Below, piece by piece: positions 14,021 through 14,300 of a DNA stretch of 14,300 bases. The stretch is from SB15 sp964557285 (lineage in GTDB: Bacteria > Chloroflexota > Anaerolineae > Aggregatilineales > J027): NCBI GenBank assembly GCA_964557285.1, contig CAZKZS010000105.1, positions 1 to 14,300 on the forward strand, in the 5' to 3' direction. The notes beneath the pieces are model-generated. The model saw only the letters and a program-made list of their open reading frames with translations, was not told the origin of the DNA and made no database searches. Made by a program: the position numbers and the translations under genes. Within the stretch, counting starts at the first letter, position 1. Every line of letters starts with the position of its first letter.

Positions 14021-14300
14021 ATGACTACTATCGAGCGTGAAATCACAGACAAGACCAAAGTTTCCGATTTAACTGTAGGAGATTTAAAAAACATTATCCG
14101 TGCGGTTCTGGAAGAAACCCTTGTTGAAATGAAAGAAACTCTATTTTTTCTCGAACAGGCACTTCCTGATCCCGACGAAGGGAAAAAATTGGATCCCGAA
14201 TTTGAAGAAAGCCTCAAAACGTACCTTGAGCAGCCGGAAGCTCTCCGTAAACGTGGAAAAACACTGGATGCCATCTCAGATGAGTTGGGTTTAAATGACT
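14021..14300 (+). CDS. Antitoxin-like small protein (3' end outside window)
   Basis: 93 codons are visible and the frame is still open at the window edge. The ATG follows TGAGGA by about 8 bases. VSDLTVGDLKNIIRAVLEET, then DPDEGKKLDPEFEESLK and GKTLDAISDELGL, match the general pattern of a family of small putative antitoxins found in Chloroflexota and cyanobacteria (an SDLT helix, a DPDEG box, then a GKT...ELGL end). In such families a RelE-type toxin gene often follows; it would lie beyond the window. An operon with the preceding membrane protein is possible (31-base spacing). The assignment is from pattern memory. Confidence 0.6.
   Translation, partial: MTTIEREITDKTKVSDLTVGDLKNIIRAVLEETLVEMKETLFFLEQALPDPDEGKKLDPEFEESLKTYLEQPEALRKRGKTLDAISDELGLND

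Noticed and set aside
1..14300. tRNA, rRNA, CRISPR array or insertion sequence
   Set aside because: No cloverleaf, rRNA-like stretch, regularly spaced repeats or transposase was seen on either strand.

Overview
The window is a 14.3 kb scaffold piece containing a run of 100 Ns (1394-1493), so it is draft and probably metagenome-assembled. Gene content and style point to a Gram-negative-like aerobic or facultative bacterium, most likely a Chloroflexota (Anaerolineae-type) member. The pointers are a NuoN-type complex I, an F-type ATPase in which subunit b is fused to a delta-subunit C-terminal domain, a GT-C membrane protein with a beta-rich tail, a haem-copper oxidase subunit III/IV pair, and dispersed GC-rich palindromic repeats. 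This placement is inference from gene style; no marker search was possible.

Layout. 1-1393: nuoN, missing both ends, then the gap and a terminator (1520-1546). 1549-2205 (-): a secreted-looking or cytosolic two-domain thioredoxin. 2206-2492: divergent regulatory region with a good sigma70-like promoter and a terminator-like leader hairpin. 2493-5031 (+): the membrane half of an ATP synthase, atpZ-atpB-atpE-atpF/H, closed by a strong terminator. No F1 genes (alpha, gamma, beta, epsilon) follow. 5111-7414 (+): a large GT-C glycosyltransferase-like membrane protein carrying an in-frame dispersed repeat.

7415-12690 is entirely on the minus strand. Read in transcription order from the right it holds der (EngA GTPase), three small unrecognised proteins (90, 141 and 240 aa, closely spaced or overlapping), a stand-alone DUF4062 protein, cytochrome oxidase subunits III and IV, an 89-bp palindromic element, and an exported alpha/alpha-toroid repeat protein. 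The last gene meets the GT-C gene stop codon to stop codon.

12691-13011 is a divergent intergenic region with two tandem hairpins. Their internal cores are nearly identical but their stems differ, the pattern expected of a structured RNA element. 13012-13989 (+) is an unrecognised protein with a soluble N-terminal domain followed by about seven membrane segments. 14021 to the end (+) is the start of a probable antitoxin-like small protein.

Functionally the window mixes respiratory energy conservation (complex I, ATP synthase Fo, terminal oxidase) with a housekeeping GTPase and envelope-related proteins. The most unusual items are the tandem hairpin element, the oversized acidic loop in AtpB, the truncated b-delta fusion, and the repeat inserted in frame in the GT-C gene.
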